Notes: generated from the sequence alone by a model not told the origin. Positions 8,084 through 17,224 are shown, counted from the stretch's first letter. The stretch is 64,000 bases of DNA from Bacillota bacterium (GCA_017620135.1 JAFZQZ010000027.1:20262-84261); one strand, 5' to 3'. Translations and numbers: made by a program.

Positions 8084-8797
8084 ATGTCTGCTATCAAAAG
8101 CATGAATCCAACTCTATGGATCTTCGCGGCTATCCTGATCGCACTCGTTCTGGTCCAGTCCTTCCTTTTCCTGCGGCTTGCGCTTCGCTTCAACGATAAG
8201 CACAAGCTCCTGAAGAAGGAAGAGATCAAGAGCGCAGTACGCACCGGCTCTATCGCTGCGATCGGCCCATCGATCTCCAGCATCGTCGTGGCGCTCAGCC
8301 TGATCGCTATGGTCGGCTCAGCTACCACGTTCATGAGGTGCGGCGTTATCGGCGCACCCGGCTGGGAACTGCTCATGGCCAACATCGCCGCAGGTACTGC
8401 CGGTGTGGATTTCAACAGCGAAGGTTTCACCACAGCCGTCTTTACCTTCTGCCTCTTCTGTATGGTACTTGGTTCAGCTCCGTATTTCCTGAACACTTTC
8501 ATCATGTTGAAGCCCATGGATAAGATGGTGGAGAAATCTAAAAAGAAAAATGCCAAACTGTCCTTCATGCCCTATCTGAGTGCCAGCGCCATGTTCGGTC
8601 TTCTTACCTACAGCCTGTTCGACCAGTACAAAGGTATCCCCAGTCTGGTCGCCCTGGTCGCAGCATTCATCGGTTATTATCTGTTCAACAAGCTTGCCAA
8701 GAAAGTCGGCAGCAACCTGATGGGAAGCTTCTCCCTCGCAGTCGCGATGGTCGTAGGCATGTTCTTCGGTCAGCTTACGTCTTCGCTGATCGCTTAA
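8084..8797 (+). CDS. DUF5058 family membrane protein, 237 aa
   Basis: An integral membrane protein with six to seven hydrophobic segments. The block EEIKSAVRTGSIAAIGPSIS followed by a long hydrophobic stretch and GAPGWELL matches what I know of DUF5058 proteins, which are found in anaerobic Firmicutes beside peptidase or amidohydrolase genes. Function is not established; some database entries call them mechanosensitive channel-like. The gene is followed 15 bases later by a second membrane protein, then by a dipeptidase and a C-S lyase, so a two-subunit importer for a peptide or amino-acid derivative is the most economical reading (inference). Confidence 0.75.
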   Translation: MSAIKSMNPTLWIFAAILIALVLVQSFLFLRLALRFNDKHKLLKKEEIKSAVRTGSIAAIGPSISSIVVALSLIAMVGSATTFMRCGVIGAPGWELLMANIAAGTAGVDFNSEGFTTAVFTFCLFCMVLGSAPYFLNTFIMLKPMDKMVEKSKKKNAKLSFMPYLSASAMFGLLTYSLFDQYKGIPSLVALVAAFIGYYLFNKLAKKVGSNLMGSFSLAVAMVVGMFFGQLTSSLIA

Positions 8798-8812
8798 TAG
8801 GAGGTAATGATC

Positions 8813-9571
8813 ATGAGCGAAAATAAAAACAATACTGTCCTGACCGCTGAGGAAGATTATACTTTAAATTTCGTCGATAACGTACATCGCATCGGACGTA
8901 TTACCATGGCGATCGCCCTGGTCCTCAGCTTCCTTCCCATAGCCTATTTTGCTTTCATCCAGGGATATCTGCTTCCCGGAAGCACTTATCTGGCCGGTAT
9001 CCTTTCGATCTCCGCGATCGGTATCGGTATGTGGCTGAGTGAGCCTGAAGCTTACTGGCCGGTCCTTGGCAGTGCCGGCACCTATATCGCGTATCTGTCC
9101 GGTAACGTCGGTGGCATGCGTTTCCCCGTCGCGACCACCGTTCAGAAAGATATGAACGCCGATATCACGACCCCCAAAGGACAGGTCGTTACGATCGTCG
9201 GTATCGTTGCTTCGGTCGTTGCCAACCTGATTATCCTGCTGATCATCGTTCTGGCAGGTGATTTCATCCTTTCGATCCTTCCCCAGGTCATCATTTCTTC
9301 CTTCAGCTTTGTCGTCGTTTCCATGCTAGGCGCTATGCTGCTGATGAATATCCAGTCCAAGGGCGGCCTCAAGGGTATCCCGAAAGTGCTGCCGTATATG
9401 CTGATCGGTACCGCTGCCTGGTTCGTCTGCAACAAAGTATTCCCCAACATGTTCGGCTGGGGCATGGCGATCGCCGTCGGTCTTTCCGTTCTGGTCGGCT
9501 ACTTCATCTACAAGAATGATCTGAAGAAGGCCGAAGCGGAAGCAAAACCGGAAACACCCGCGGAAGAATAA
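8813..9571 (+). CDS. Membrane protein partner of DUF5058, 252 aa
   Basis: About six or seven hydrophobic segments, with a hydrophilic central loop (FPVATTVQKDMNADITTPKG) and a charged Glu/Ala-rich C-terminal tail. ATG 8813 is chosen over ATG 8807 because AGGAGG (8799-8804) is then 8 bases away rather than 2. Immediate adjacency to the DUF5058 gene suggests that the two form one membrane complex. I do not recognise a named family beyond this genomic pairing. Downstream come genes for an M19 dipeptidase and a PLP-dependent lyase. Confidence 0.7.
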   Translation: MSENKNNTVLTAEEDYTLNFVDNVHRIGRITMAIALVLSFLPIAYFAFIQGYLLPGSTYLAGILSISAIGIGMWLSEPEAYWPVLGSAGTYIAYLSGNVGGMRFPVATTVQKDMNADITTPKGQVVTIVGIVASVVANLIILLIIVLAGDFILSILPQVIISSFSFVVVSMLGAMLLMNIQSKGGLKGIPKVLPYMLIGTAAWFVCNKVFPNMFGWGMAIAVGLSVLVGYFIYKNDLKKAEAEAKPETPAEE

Positions 9572-9586
9572 GGAAGGTATCCCGTA

Positions 9587-10573
9587 ATGTATCATGCGAT
9601 AGATATGCACTGCGATACACTGATGCACGCATTCCTGCACGGCGGGGACCAGGCGGATGTGTATCAGAAGCCGGATCTCAACCTTGATGTCGCTCGCCTG
9701 ATACAGGGCGGCGCTCTGGCACAGTTCTTCGCGATCTTCATCGTCCCGGAAGGCGTTTATCACTATTTCGGTATGGAGCCTGTTCCGGTGGACAAGTATA
9801 TCGCCGGATGTGCCCAGGTATTTGAAAACACCCTGGCCCGTTATCCCGAGATTACGGCGAAAGCCCTGAACGCGGCGGACGTCGAGCGTAATCATCGGGA
9901 CGGCAAACTCTCCATGATCCTTACCATGGAAGACGGCGTCGCGGTAAACGGTGATATGAAGGTGCTGGACAAGTTCTACGACATGGGCGTTCGCGCGCTC
10001 AGCCTCACCTGGAACGCGCCGAACTGTTTCGGCGCGCCGAACTCCCGTGATGCCGCGATCATGCAGACAGGACTGACGCCTTTCGGAAAGGAAGCGGTCA
10101 GCCATATGCAGGATATCGGTATGCTGGTAGACGTCAGCCACCTGTCTGACGGAGGCTTCTGGGATGTCTGTGAGCTGGCCAGAGTACCTTTTGTCGCGAC
10201 GCATTCCAACTGCCGCGCGCTTTGCAATCATCCCCGCAACATGACGGACGACATGATCAAAGCGCTTGCTTCCAAGGGCGGCGTCATGGGTCTGAATTTC
10301 GGACCTGAATTCCTGGATGACACTCCGGATAACCATGTCAGCGCGATCGAGCGTATGGTCGCGATGGCGCTGCACATCAAGAAGATCGGCGGATCCGACA
10401 CGATCGGCATCGGTACCGATTTCGACGGTATCGAAGGGCAGCTGGAGATCGGAAGCCCCGATAAAATGCATCTGCTGGCGGATGCACTGGCATGTAATGG
10501 TTTCTCGTCTGATGAGATCGACAGGATCTTCTCCGGAAACGTCATGCGTGTCATGAAAGAAGCTATGAAATAA
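9587..10573 (+). CDS. Membrane dipeptidase family (M19) enzyme, 328 aa
   Basis: An amidohydrolase-fold renal-dipeptidase homologue. H8-x-D10 in DMHCDTL starts the binuclear zinc site; ILTMEDGVAV supplies the bridging Glu, VDVSHLSDGGFWDV and ATHSNCRAL supply two His ligands, and IGIGTDFDGIEG is the conserved C-terminal Asp loop. M19 enzymes cleave dipeptides, including Cys-Gly conjugates and D-amino-acid dipeptides. No signal peptide, so it is cytoplasmic. The gene sits 15 bases after the membrane pair and ends in a strong hairpin. A second M19 paralogue occurs at 47649-48611. Confidence 0.9.
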   Translation: MYHAIDMHCDTLMHAFLHGGDQADVYQKPDLNLDVARLIQGGALAQFFAIFIVPEGVYHYFGMEPVPVDKYIAGCAQVFENTLARYPEITAKALNAADVERNHRDGKLSMILTMEDGVAVNGDMKVLDKFYDMGVRALSLTWNAPNCFGAPNSRDAAIMQTGLTPFGKEAVSHMQDIGMLVDVSHLSDGGFWDVCELARVPFVATHSNCRALCNHPRNMTDDMIKALASKGGVMGLNFGPEFLDDTPDNHVSAIERMVAMALHIKKIGGSDTIGIGTDFDGIEGQLEIGSPDKMHLLADALACNGFSSDEIDRIFSGNVMRVMKEAMK

Positions 10574-10577
10574 CAGG

Positions 10578-10611
10578 ATCAGCGGGACGAAATATTCTTC
10601 GTCCCGCTGAT
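10578..10611 (+). terminator. Strong hairpin after the dipeptidase gene, T-poor
   Basis: ATCAGCGGGACGAA (10578-10591) pairs perfectly with TTCGTCCCGCTGAT (10598-10611) around a 6-base loop. Only TTTATG follows, so it may slow rather than stop transcription into the lyase gene, or stabilise the upstream mRNA. Confidence 0.55.
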
Positions 10612-10645
10612 TTATGCCCGTAAAATATAATACAGGAAGTGATGT

Positions 10646-11857
10646 ATGATGAAATACGATTTTACATCCATTATGGACCGGCGCGGTAAAGACGCGATCG
10701 CGATCGACGGCCTGGGAGCCATCCCGGGCTTCACCCCGGACGCCCCGAAACCGGGTTTTGACCCGATCCCCATGTGGGTCGCGGATATGAACTTCCCGAC
10801 GGCACCGTCGATCCAGGAAAAGATCAAGGCCCGCGTCGAGCATCCTGCCTACGGATATTTCTTTACCCCTGACGAATACTATGATTCGATCATCAACTGG
10901 CAGACAAAGCGCAACGGCGTCAAAGGACTGGAGAAGAAGCACATCGGATACGAGAACGGCGTCCTCGGCGGCGTGATCAGCGCGCTGAATGTCATGTGCT
11001 CCCGGGGCGACAAGATCCTGGTGCACAGCCCGACCTATATCGGGTTTACCATGTCGCTGGAAAACAACGGCTATGTCCTGGTCCACAGCCCTCTGAAACG
11101 CGATGAAGAAGGCGTGTGGCGCATGGACTATGACGACATGGAGAAGAAACTGAAAGACAACAACATCCATGTCGCGCTTTTCTGCTCGCCCCATAACCCC
11201 ACCGGACGTGTCTGGGAGAGGGAAGAGCTGGAAAAGGCCATGGCTCTCTTTGAAAAATACGAGGTCCAGATCGTTTCCGATGAGATCTGGTCCGATATCA
11301 TCCTGAACGGAAACAAGTTTATCCCGACACAGTCCGTGAACGAATATGCCCGTCAGAACACCGTGGCGATGTACGCGCCGAGCAAGACCTTCAATCTGGC
11401 CGGCCTGATCGGGTCCTATCATATCATCTATAACGACCGCCTGCGCGACCGTGTGCTGAAGGAGTCTTCCCTCACCCATTACAACAGTATCAACGTTCTT
11501 TCCATGCACGCGCTCATCGGCGCTTACTGCACGGAAGGGCAGGAGTGGGTCGACGAGCTGTGTGAGGTGCTGAGCGGGAATGTGAATTTCGCATATGACT
11601 ATATCCTGAAGAACTACAAAGGCATTTCGCTGGCCAAGCCGCAGGGCACCTACATGCTATATCTGGACTGCGCGGAATACCTGAAAGAAAAAGGGATGAC
11701 GACAGACCAGCTGCTCAAGGCAGGATGGGATGTGGGCGTTGTCTGGCAGGACGGTCGTCCTTTCCTCTATCCGGATACCATCCGCATGAACCTCGCGCTG
11801 CCCTATTCCCGTGTGCAGGAAGCCTTCCGGCGCCTGGATGAATATGTCTTAAAGTAA
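10646..11857 (+). CDS. PatB/MalY-type PLP-dependent C-S lyase (aminotransferase fold I), 403 aa
   Basis: A fold-type I PLP enzyme of the MalY/PatB cystathionine beta-lyase group. The diagnostic N-terminal motif PMWVADMNFPTAPSI is present, as are YGYFFTPDEYYDSI, CSPHNPTGRVW, VSDEIWSDI and the PLP lysine K247 in APSKTFNLAGL. These enzymes split cysteine S-conjugates or cystathionine to a thiol, pyruvate and ammonia; some act as aminotransferases. AGGAAG precedes the ATG. Its position behind a dipeptidase and a putative transporter suggests breakdown of imported cysteinyl S-conjugates. An aldo/keto reductase follows after 18 bases. Confidence 0.87.
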   Translation: MMKYDFTSIMDRRGKDAIAIDGLGAIPGFTPDAPKPGFDPIPMWVADMNFPTAPSIQEKIKARVEHPAYGYFFTPDEYYDSIINWQTKRNGVKGLEKKHIGYENGVLGGVISALNVMCSRGDKILVHSPTYIGFTMSLENNGYVLVHSPLKRDEEGVWRMDYDDMEKKLKDNNIHVALFCSPHNPTGRVWEREELEKAMALFEKYEVQIVSDEIWSDIILNGNKFIPTQSVNEYARQNTVAMYAPSKTFNLAGLIGSYHIIYNDRLRDRVLKESSLTHYNSINVLSMHALIGAYCTEGQEWVDELCEVLSGNVNFAYDYILKNYKGISLAKPQGTYMLYLDCAEYLKEKGMTTDQLLKAGWDVGVVWQDGRPFLYPDTIRMNLALPYSRVQEAFRRLDEYVLK

Positions 11858-11875
11858 AAATCAAAGGAGATTTCT

Positions 11876-12895
11876 ATGAAATATACAAAATTAGGCAAAT
11901 CCGATGTCATCGTTTCCAGGATCTGTATCGGATGTATGGGCTTCGGCGTACCGGTACCCGGCGGACATCAGTGGACGCTGGACTATGAGAGCTCGAAAAC
12001 GATCATCGCGTACGCACTGGAAAAAGGCATCAATTTCTTCGACACGGCCATGGCCTATTCCGGAGGCACCAGTGAAGAGTTTATCGGCAGAGCCTTCCGT
12101 GAACTGACCACCCGTGACAAGGTCGTGATCGCGACCAAGTATTCCCCCAGAAATCCGGAACAAAGACAGAATATCGGAGGAAAAGAATGGATCCGTCAGT
12201 GCCTGGACAACTCCCTTAAGCGGTTAGGAACTGATTATGTGGATCTTTATATCATGCATAGCTGGGACTACGCGACACCCGTCGAGGAATCGCTCGAAGC
12301 CCTTGATGAAGCGGTGAAAGCGGGAAAAATCCGGGCGATCGGCGTCAGCAACTGCTATGCCTGGCAGCTGGCACAGGCGAATGCCCTCGCGGAAAAGAAT
12401 GGATGGACCTCGTTTGTTTCCATTCAGGGACACTACAATCTGATCGCCAGGGAAGAGGAAAGAGAAATGGCGCCGTTCTGCTATGCGAATGGGATCGCCA
12501 TGACGCCCTACAGCGCGCTGGCAGCGGGCCGACTTTCAAGAAAACCCGGCGAGACGACCAAACGTCTGGAAATGGATGCCTATGCCAAGTTCAAATATGA
12601 TTCCACGGAAGAACTGGACGGCAGGATCATTGCGAGAGTCGCGGAGATCGCGGAAAAACGCGGTGTGACAATGACAGAAGTCTCTCTGGCATGGCTGCTT
12701 TCTAAAGTGACAGCTCCGGTCGTCGGCGCGACCAAGCCGCATCATATCGATGGTGCTGTGGGCGGTGTGGAGCTGGAGCTGACGCCGGAAGAAATGAAAT
12801 ACCTTGAAGAACCCTATGTTCCTCATGAACTGGCGGGTATGCTTGCCGGAACCAAAGGGATCATTCCCGTAAAGAATATCTTCCCAATAGAATAA
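11876..12895 (+). CDS. Aldo/keto reductase, 339 aa
   Basis: A full-length (alpha/beta)8 NADPH-dependent oxidoreductase. The catalytic tetrad is recognisable: Asp and Tyr in FFDTAMAYSGGTSEEFIG, Lys in VVIATKYSP and His in DLYIMHSWD. AIGVSNCYAWQ and the C-terminal cofactor-binding WLLSKVTAPVVGATKP are also present. It resembles the YajO/general-stress AKR group, which reduces aldehydes or sugars in the cytoplasm. AAAGGAG precedes the ATG. It sits between the C-S lyase and the TIM-barrel/propeller fusion with very short gaps, so it is probably in one operon with them. Substrate unknown. Confidence 0.9.
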   Translation: MKYTKLGKSDVIVSRICIGCMGFGVPVPGGHQWTLDYESSKTIIAYALEKGINFFDTAMAYSGGTSEEFIGRAFRELTTRDKVVIATKYSPRNPEQRQNIGGKEWIRQCLDNSLKRLGTDYVDLYIMHSWDYATPVEESLEALDEAVKAGKIRAIGVSNCYAWQLAQANALAEKNGWTSFVSIQGHYNLIAREEEREMAPFCYANGIAMTPYSALAAGRLSRKPGETTKRLEMDAYAKFKYDSTEELDGRIIARVAEIAEKRGVTMTEVSLAWLLSKVTAPVVGATKPHHIDGAVGGVELELTPEEMKYLEEPYVPHELAGMLAGTKGIIPVKNIFPIE

Positions 12896-12907
12896 AAGGA
12901 ATATACT

Positions 12908-14527
12908 ATGAAAATCGGAGTACAGCTTTTCGGTGTCCTGAGAGACAGACAGGGAAAAGTATGGGAAACACTTGGATCGCTTGCGGACGCGGGGATCCGG
13001 GTGTTGGAGCCTTGCGTCAGCCCTAAAGCGATTCCCGGCTTTGACCATGTGATCTGGTCTGCAGCCTGGCTTGGTGAAAACATGGATCGAATCAGATCGA
13101 TGGGCTTTGAGATCCGTTCGATCCACCTGATGGCCAGAGATCTGAGCGGGATCGCGCCTCTTTTAAAAGACCTGGCGGCAAAGACCGGATTCAGCCAGGT
13201 CGTACTGAAATCGCCCAGAGAACTGTCTGATGTGATGATGCAGCAAAGCGCGCTTCAGTACATGAAGCTTGCGGATGAACTGGAAGAGGCCGGTATTCAG
13301 GTACTGCTGCATAATGAAGGAACTGATATTTCCACAAAAATCGGCGGAAAGACTGCTTATGAGCACATGCTTGATCTGTGTCTCGGGAAAGTCCAGGCGC
13401 AGGTGGATGTTGGCTGGATCGTGTATGCCGGTGAAGATGTGAAGGATTTCCTCTGGCGAAACGCTTTCCGGGTCCGTAGCCTTCATTATAAGGACTATCC
13501 GGAAAACGCTGCTGAGCCTAAGGATACAGCAATCGGAACCGGCGCGCTGGATATCAGGACTTGTGTCCGGTTTGCCCGCGCGAACAATGTTCCACAGATC
13601 ATCGACCAGGAACATTTCGAAGATCCGGGAAAGGAACTCGGACAGATCTGCGGGATCATCAACAGCTATAAAATGGATTGGCAGGATACGGTCAGTTATA
13701 TCAACACCTATGATATCACGACCGGACAGATCAAAACGCTGGTAAAGATCGATATGCCGATAGAATCTCCGAATTGGCTGAAAAACAGCGACCGGATGCT
13801 GATCGATGGGAAAGGAAAACTGTATTTCTTCTATCCTAAGACAGGAGAACTGAAACTGATCGAGACCGGTGGGCTCGCTGAATTCGGAAACGCCCATGTA
13901 CCAAGTCCTGACGAAAAACTGATCGCTGCCAGCTGCGGTTTTACGAATACCAACGTTTATGTAATGCCCATAGAGGGCGGCGAGCCCATCTGTATGACAG
14001 ATAAGAGCCCCAGCTATTTCCACGGCTGGTCTCCCGACGGGAAATATCTGATTTATCTGGGCTACAGAGATGACATGCCCGGCGCACTGAATATCTTCCG
14101 CCGAGCTGTGGATGGCGGTGAAGAGGTCCGTATCACGAACGGAGGATTCCACGACGGACCGGAATACTCTCCGGACGGTCAGTATATCTGGTGCAATGCC
14201 AACTATTCAGGAAACATGCAGATATGGCGGATCAAGGCGGACGGAAGCGAAGCTACGCAAATGAGCCGGGAAAACGGGCGAGTCAATATGTTCCCGCATA
14301 TCTCCCCTGACGGAAAGAAGGTCGTTTTTACTTCCTATCCAGTCGGATGTCTGGAAGAGACCGAACACCTGCCGGATGTTCCGGTAGAGATCTGGATGAT
14401 GAATTCAGATGGAAGTGATATGCACAGGATCCTGTCGCTGTTTGGAGGTCATGGCGTTATGCATGTGAATACATGGTCCGGTGACAGCAAGTCGTTTGCC
14501 TTCGTCAGTTATGAAATGAAAAACTGA
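12908..14527 (+). CDS. Fusion: sugar isomerase-like TIM barrel plus TolB-like beta-propeller, 539 aa
   Basis: Residues 1 to about 255 form a xylose-isomerase-like TIM barrel, with LHNEGTD, QVDVGWIVYAG, SLHYKDYPE and IIDQEHFED as its metal-site strands. Residues from about 257 to 539 are a WD40-like/TolB propeller with repeated SPDGK blades (SPDEKLIAA, SPDGKYLIY, SPDGQYIWC, SPDGKKVVF). There is no stop codon or frameshift between them, and the joint falls cleanly at IINSYKMDWQDTVSY. No signal peptide, so the propeller is cytoplasmic. Separate TolB-like cytoplasmic proteins related to oligogalacturonate lyase are known; I do not know this exact fusion. Function unassigned. Confidence 0.8.
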   Translation: MKIGVQLFGVLRDRQGKVWETLGSLADAGIRVLEPCVSPKAIPGFDHVIWSAAWLGENMDRIRSMGFEIRSIHLMARDLSGIAPLLKDLAAKTGFSQVVLKSPRELSDVMMQQSALQYMKLADELEEAGIQVLLHNEGTDISTKIGGKTAYEHMLDLCLGKVQAQVDVGWIVYAGEDVKDFLWRNAFRVRSLHYKDYPENAAEPKDTAIGTGALDIRTCVRFARANNVPQIIDQEHFEDPGKELGQICGIINSYKMDWQDTVSYINTYDITTGQIKTLVKIDMPIESPNWLKNSDRMLIDGKGKLYFFYPKTGELKLIETGGLAEFGNAHVPSPDEKLIAASCGFTNTNVYVMPIEGGEPICMTDKSPSYFHGWSPDGKYLIYLGYRDDMPGALNIFRRAVDGGEEVRITNGGFHDGPEYSPDGQYIWCNANYSGNMQIWRIKADGSEATQMSRENGRVNMFPHISPDGKKVVFTSYPVGCLEETEHLPDVPVEIWMMNSDGSDMHRILSLFGGHGVMHVNTWSGDSKSFAFVSYEMKN

Positions 14528-14563
14528 TCTTTGAAGATCGATTTAGAACGAAAGGGATAAAGG

Positions 14564-15598
14564 ATGCAGGAATTATTGTTTACAGAAGGAAGGATCGGAA
14601 AAAAACGCGCGAAGAACCGGATCGTGCGCAGCGCTACGAACGATCACCTGGCAAATCTCGACGGGACGATCAGCGATGAGCAGGTCGCCCTTTACGAGAC
14701 CATGGCGAAGAACCATGTCGGTACGATCATCACAGGCCATTTCGGAATAGATGAAAACCATAAAGCAGCCATTAACCAGCCGCTGCTCACGGACGACAGG
14801 TTCATTGCGGGCGCGAAGCGGCTGGCGGACGCCGTGCACCTGTATGGAAGCCTGATCTACGGACAGCTCTCCCAGGGCGGTATCAAATGTTATGATCGTC
14901 CTTTTGATATCAATACAGTCTCCGTGGATGAATTGGAAAAGACAGTAGGACAGTTCGCGGATGCCGCGTTCCGGCTCAAACAGGCAGGCTACGACGGCGC
15001 GCAGATCCATCTGGCGCACGGATATTTCCTTGCCAACGTGCTGGATGATACGGTCAATCTTCGTACCGACGCCTATGGCGGCAGTCCTGAAAACCGATTC
15101 CGGCTGGTGGGGGAGATACTGGAAGCCGTCCGGGAAAAGTGCGGAGAGGATTTCAGCGTGATCGTGAAGCTCAGCGCGAACAACGAACAACTGACGCCTT
15201 ATGACGATACGCTTTTGTACTATGCGAAGAAACTGGCTGAGTGCGGGATCGATGCGATCGAACTGAGCGGGTCGAACTTCTCGAAGTTCCCGCGGGATGC
15301 GAGCAAATACTTCCTGCGGGAAGCGCTTTTGATCAAAGAGCAAGTCGATCTACCGATCATATTGGTGGGCGGCGTTTCAGAAAAAACAGCGATGGAAGAA
15401 GTCCTCGCGCAGGGGATCGAGTTCGTATCCTGTTCCAGGGCGTTCATCTGCGAACCGGAGTTCGTGACAAATCTCATGAACGGCGCGGAGAAGTCCCGGT
15501 GTGTGAAATGCTGGGGCTGTTTCCGGCTGTACAATACCAAGCATAAGAATTGTGTGTTCCTGAAAGAAAGCGAGCAACTGAAGAAGGTCTTTGGATAA
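14564..15598 (+). CDS. Old Yellow Enzyme family NADH:flavin oxidoreductase, 344 aa
   Basis: An FMN-binding TIM barrel: KNRIVRSATNDHLA at the N-terminus, LIYGQLSQGG, the catalytic HLAHGYFLANVLDD region (usual AHGYLL.QFL), NLRTDAYGGSPENR, and VGGVSEKTA for the phosphate site. It lacks the C-terminal flavin and NAD domains of the 2,4-dienoyl-CoA reductase type but keeps a Cys cluster near the end, RCVKCWGCFRLYNTKHKNC, in the place where those enzymes bind a 4Fe-4S cluster. Such enzymes reduce activated double bonds in the cytoplasm. Whether the cluster is present is untested. Confidence 0.85.
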   Translation: MQELLFTEGRIGKKRAKNRIVRSATNDHLANLDGTISDEQVALYETMAKNHVGTIITGHFGIDENHKAAINQPLLTDDRFIAGAKRLADAVHLYGSLIYGQLSQGGIKCYDRPFDINTVSVDELEKTVGQFADAAFRLKQAGYDGAQIHLAHGYFLANVLDDTVNLRTDAYGGSPENRFRLVGEILEAVREKCGEDFSVIVKLSANNEQLTPYDDTLLYYAKKLAECGIDAIELSGSNFSKFPRDASKYFLREALLIKEQVDLPIILVGGVSEKTAMEEVLAQGIEFVSCSRAFICEPEFVTNLMNGAEKSRCVKCWGCFRLYNTKHKNCVFLKESEQLKKVFG

Positions 15599-15604
15599 GC
15601 GACG

Positions 15605-17209
15605 ATGATTAAAAGAATTGGATTGCTTTTGCTGGGTGTATTTCTCGTCCTTTGCGGACTGGGAATGATCGAGATGGCGTTTACGGATCCGGACTTTGAA
15701 ACAGCTTCTGTGATCTTTGCCGTGATCTGCGGAGTGCTTTTCGTGGGCGGCGGCATAGCTTTGACAATCCTGCAATGGCAGGAACTGTTTCCGAAGAAGA
15801 AAAAAGGCGCCAAGCAAGGGGAATACCTGAAAGCGCTGAAGAGCGATATCAACCCGAACTTTATCAAAGTAACGGAGGACCATAATGAGACAGAGCATCT
15901 GATCCGTGTCTTCCGAAAAGATTACTCTGACTTCTTCGGTGAACGCCGGAGTATAGAGAATGCGGGCATCCAGAACGATGTGACGCAGATGTACTGGCAT
16001 ACACTTTTTCTTCAGAAGAAGCGAATGGACCGGAAGGGGATCCTGCACGGCCTGGAATCAGAGCGGCTACATTACGGGAGTCTGGAATCCGTTCGTCAGA
16101 CGGGATTCTTTGACGGGAAATACCAGGTGCGGGATGTTTCTGAAACTATAGAGGCTAAGCAGACTTTCTACGATAAAAGGACAGGAAAGCCGGTATTTAA
16201 GCGAAAAAGTCTTCAGACAGCCTGGTACCAGCTCGTGAATGCCGCTTCCAGCGGACCGAACCAGATCATCTGTCCGAACTGCGGGCAGATCTCCACCCGG
16301 GAAAACCTTCTGGACGGCTGTGACTGGTGCGGGACGAAATTCACGGTGGAAGATCTGGGGACGAGAGTCTCGGATTTCTGCTTCCGGCAGGACTATGAAG
16401 CGGAATATGCCCGCTATACGGACATCCGGGAAAACTATGGCAGATATGTAGCTATGGCAGTGGGGATCCCGATATTTCTCCTTTGCCTGGTCATGGCGAT
16501 CAAATATGTCGAAGTGAGCAGCCCTTATGTCCTGAGTGTCGCGGGAATTCTGTTTGCGGCGGCTTTCCCCACGGCAGCGGTAGTGCTGCTTGCCGAGATC
16601 GCTTTCTTCCTGTGGATTTTTCCTCTTCTGCAGGCTAGGGCCTCTATCACATATTACAGCAAGAAAAAGCTAAGTGCTATGAAAGCAGCCCAGATCAAAG
16701 ACTCGGCGGCGGAAAAACGAGTACGGGCTTTTGATCCGCTGTTTTCACTAAGCGGTTTCTATGCGGGGGTTCAGAATATCCTTTCCGTGATCCATTTCGC
16801 GGATACACCGCAGGAAGCAGCCGCCTTCGCGGACTCGCCGCAGGCGGAAGGACAGATCGGGGCATGTCTGGGATATTATCAAAATTTGATCGACGTGAGA
16901 ACGGAAGAGATCAGCCTGGTGAATTATCAGGCAGGACCGTTACTGCAGGAGGCCTTGGTGAATGCTTCTCTGGAGCTTGTGCATGAAAATACCGGCTCCG
17001 TAAAACGAAGCCGGGAAAATGTACAGCTGTATCTGGTGAAATCTTCTGCCTGCAAAACCCAGGCGGTCTGCGCGCCTTCCTTTATGCGGTGCAAGGGCTG
17101 CGGCGCGCCTATGTCCCTGATGGACGGCAAGCGCTGCCATTACTGCGGACGGGAACGGAACCTTTCCGAGTCCGACTGGGCCGTGAGGGGATATACGATA
17201 TACAAGTAA
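15605..17209 (+). CDS. Membrane protein with two zinc ribbons, 534 aa
   Basis: Not a family I can name. The N-terminus has two hydrophobic helices (about residues 5-22 and 35-57), a soluble part, then a zinc ribbon with C223-x2-C226 and C239-x2-C242, two or three further hydrophobic helices around 285-350, a soluble domain, and a C-terminal zinc ribbon with C496-x2-C499 and C511-x2-C514. The middle soluble part (YYSKKKLSAM...DPLFSLSGF) has a Tim44-like look, but I would not assign it. The start lies 6 bases after the preceding stop, so translation is probably coupled. The terminator lies inside the convergent aldolase gene. Confidence 0.65.
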   Translation: MIKRIGLLLLGVFLVLCGLGMIEMAFTDPDFETASVIFAVICGVLFVGGGIALTILQWQELFPKKKKGAKQGEYLKALKSDINPNFIKVTEDHNETEHLIRVFRKDYSDFFGERRSIENAGIQNDVTQMYWHTLFLQKKRMDRKGILHGLESERLHYGSLESVRQTGFFDGKYQVRDVSETIEAKQTFYDKRTGKPVFKRKSLQTAWYQLVNAASSGPNQIICPNCGQISTRENLLDGCDWCGTKFTVEDLGTRVSDFCFRQDYEAEYARYTDIRENYGRYVAMAVGIPIFLLCLVMAIKYVEVSSPYVLSVAGILFAAAFPTAAVVLLAEIAFFLWIFPLLQARASITYYSKKKLSAMKAAQIKDSAAEKRVRAFDPLFSLSGFYAGVQNILSVIHFADTPQEAAAFADSPQAEGQIGACLGYYQNLIDVRTEEISLVNYQAGPLLQEALVNASLELVHENTGSVKRSRENVQLYLVKSSACKTQAVCAPSFMRCKGCGAPMSLMDGKRCHYCGRERNLSESDWAVRGYTIYK

Positions 17210-17224
17210 TAAAACGGCTGTTTA

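Noticed and set aside
9326..11509. 727-codon antisense open frame across the dipeptidase and lyase genes
   Set aside because: It is a shadow frame from codon bias; both plus-strand genes are clear family members and the antisense translation has no domain.
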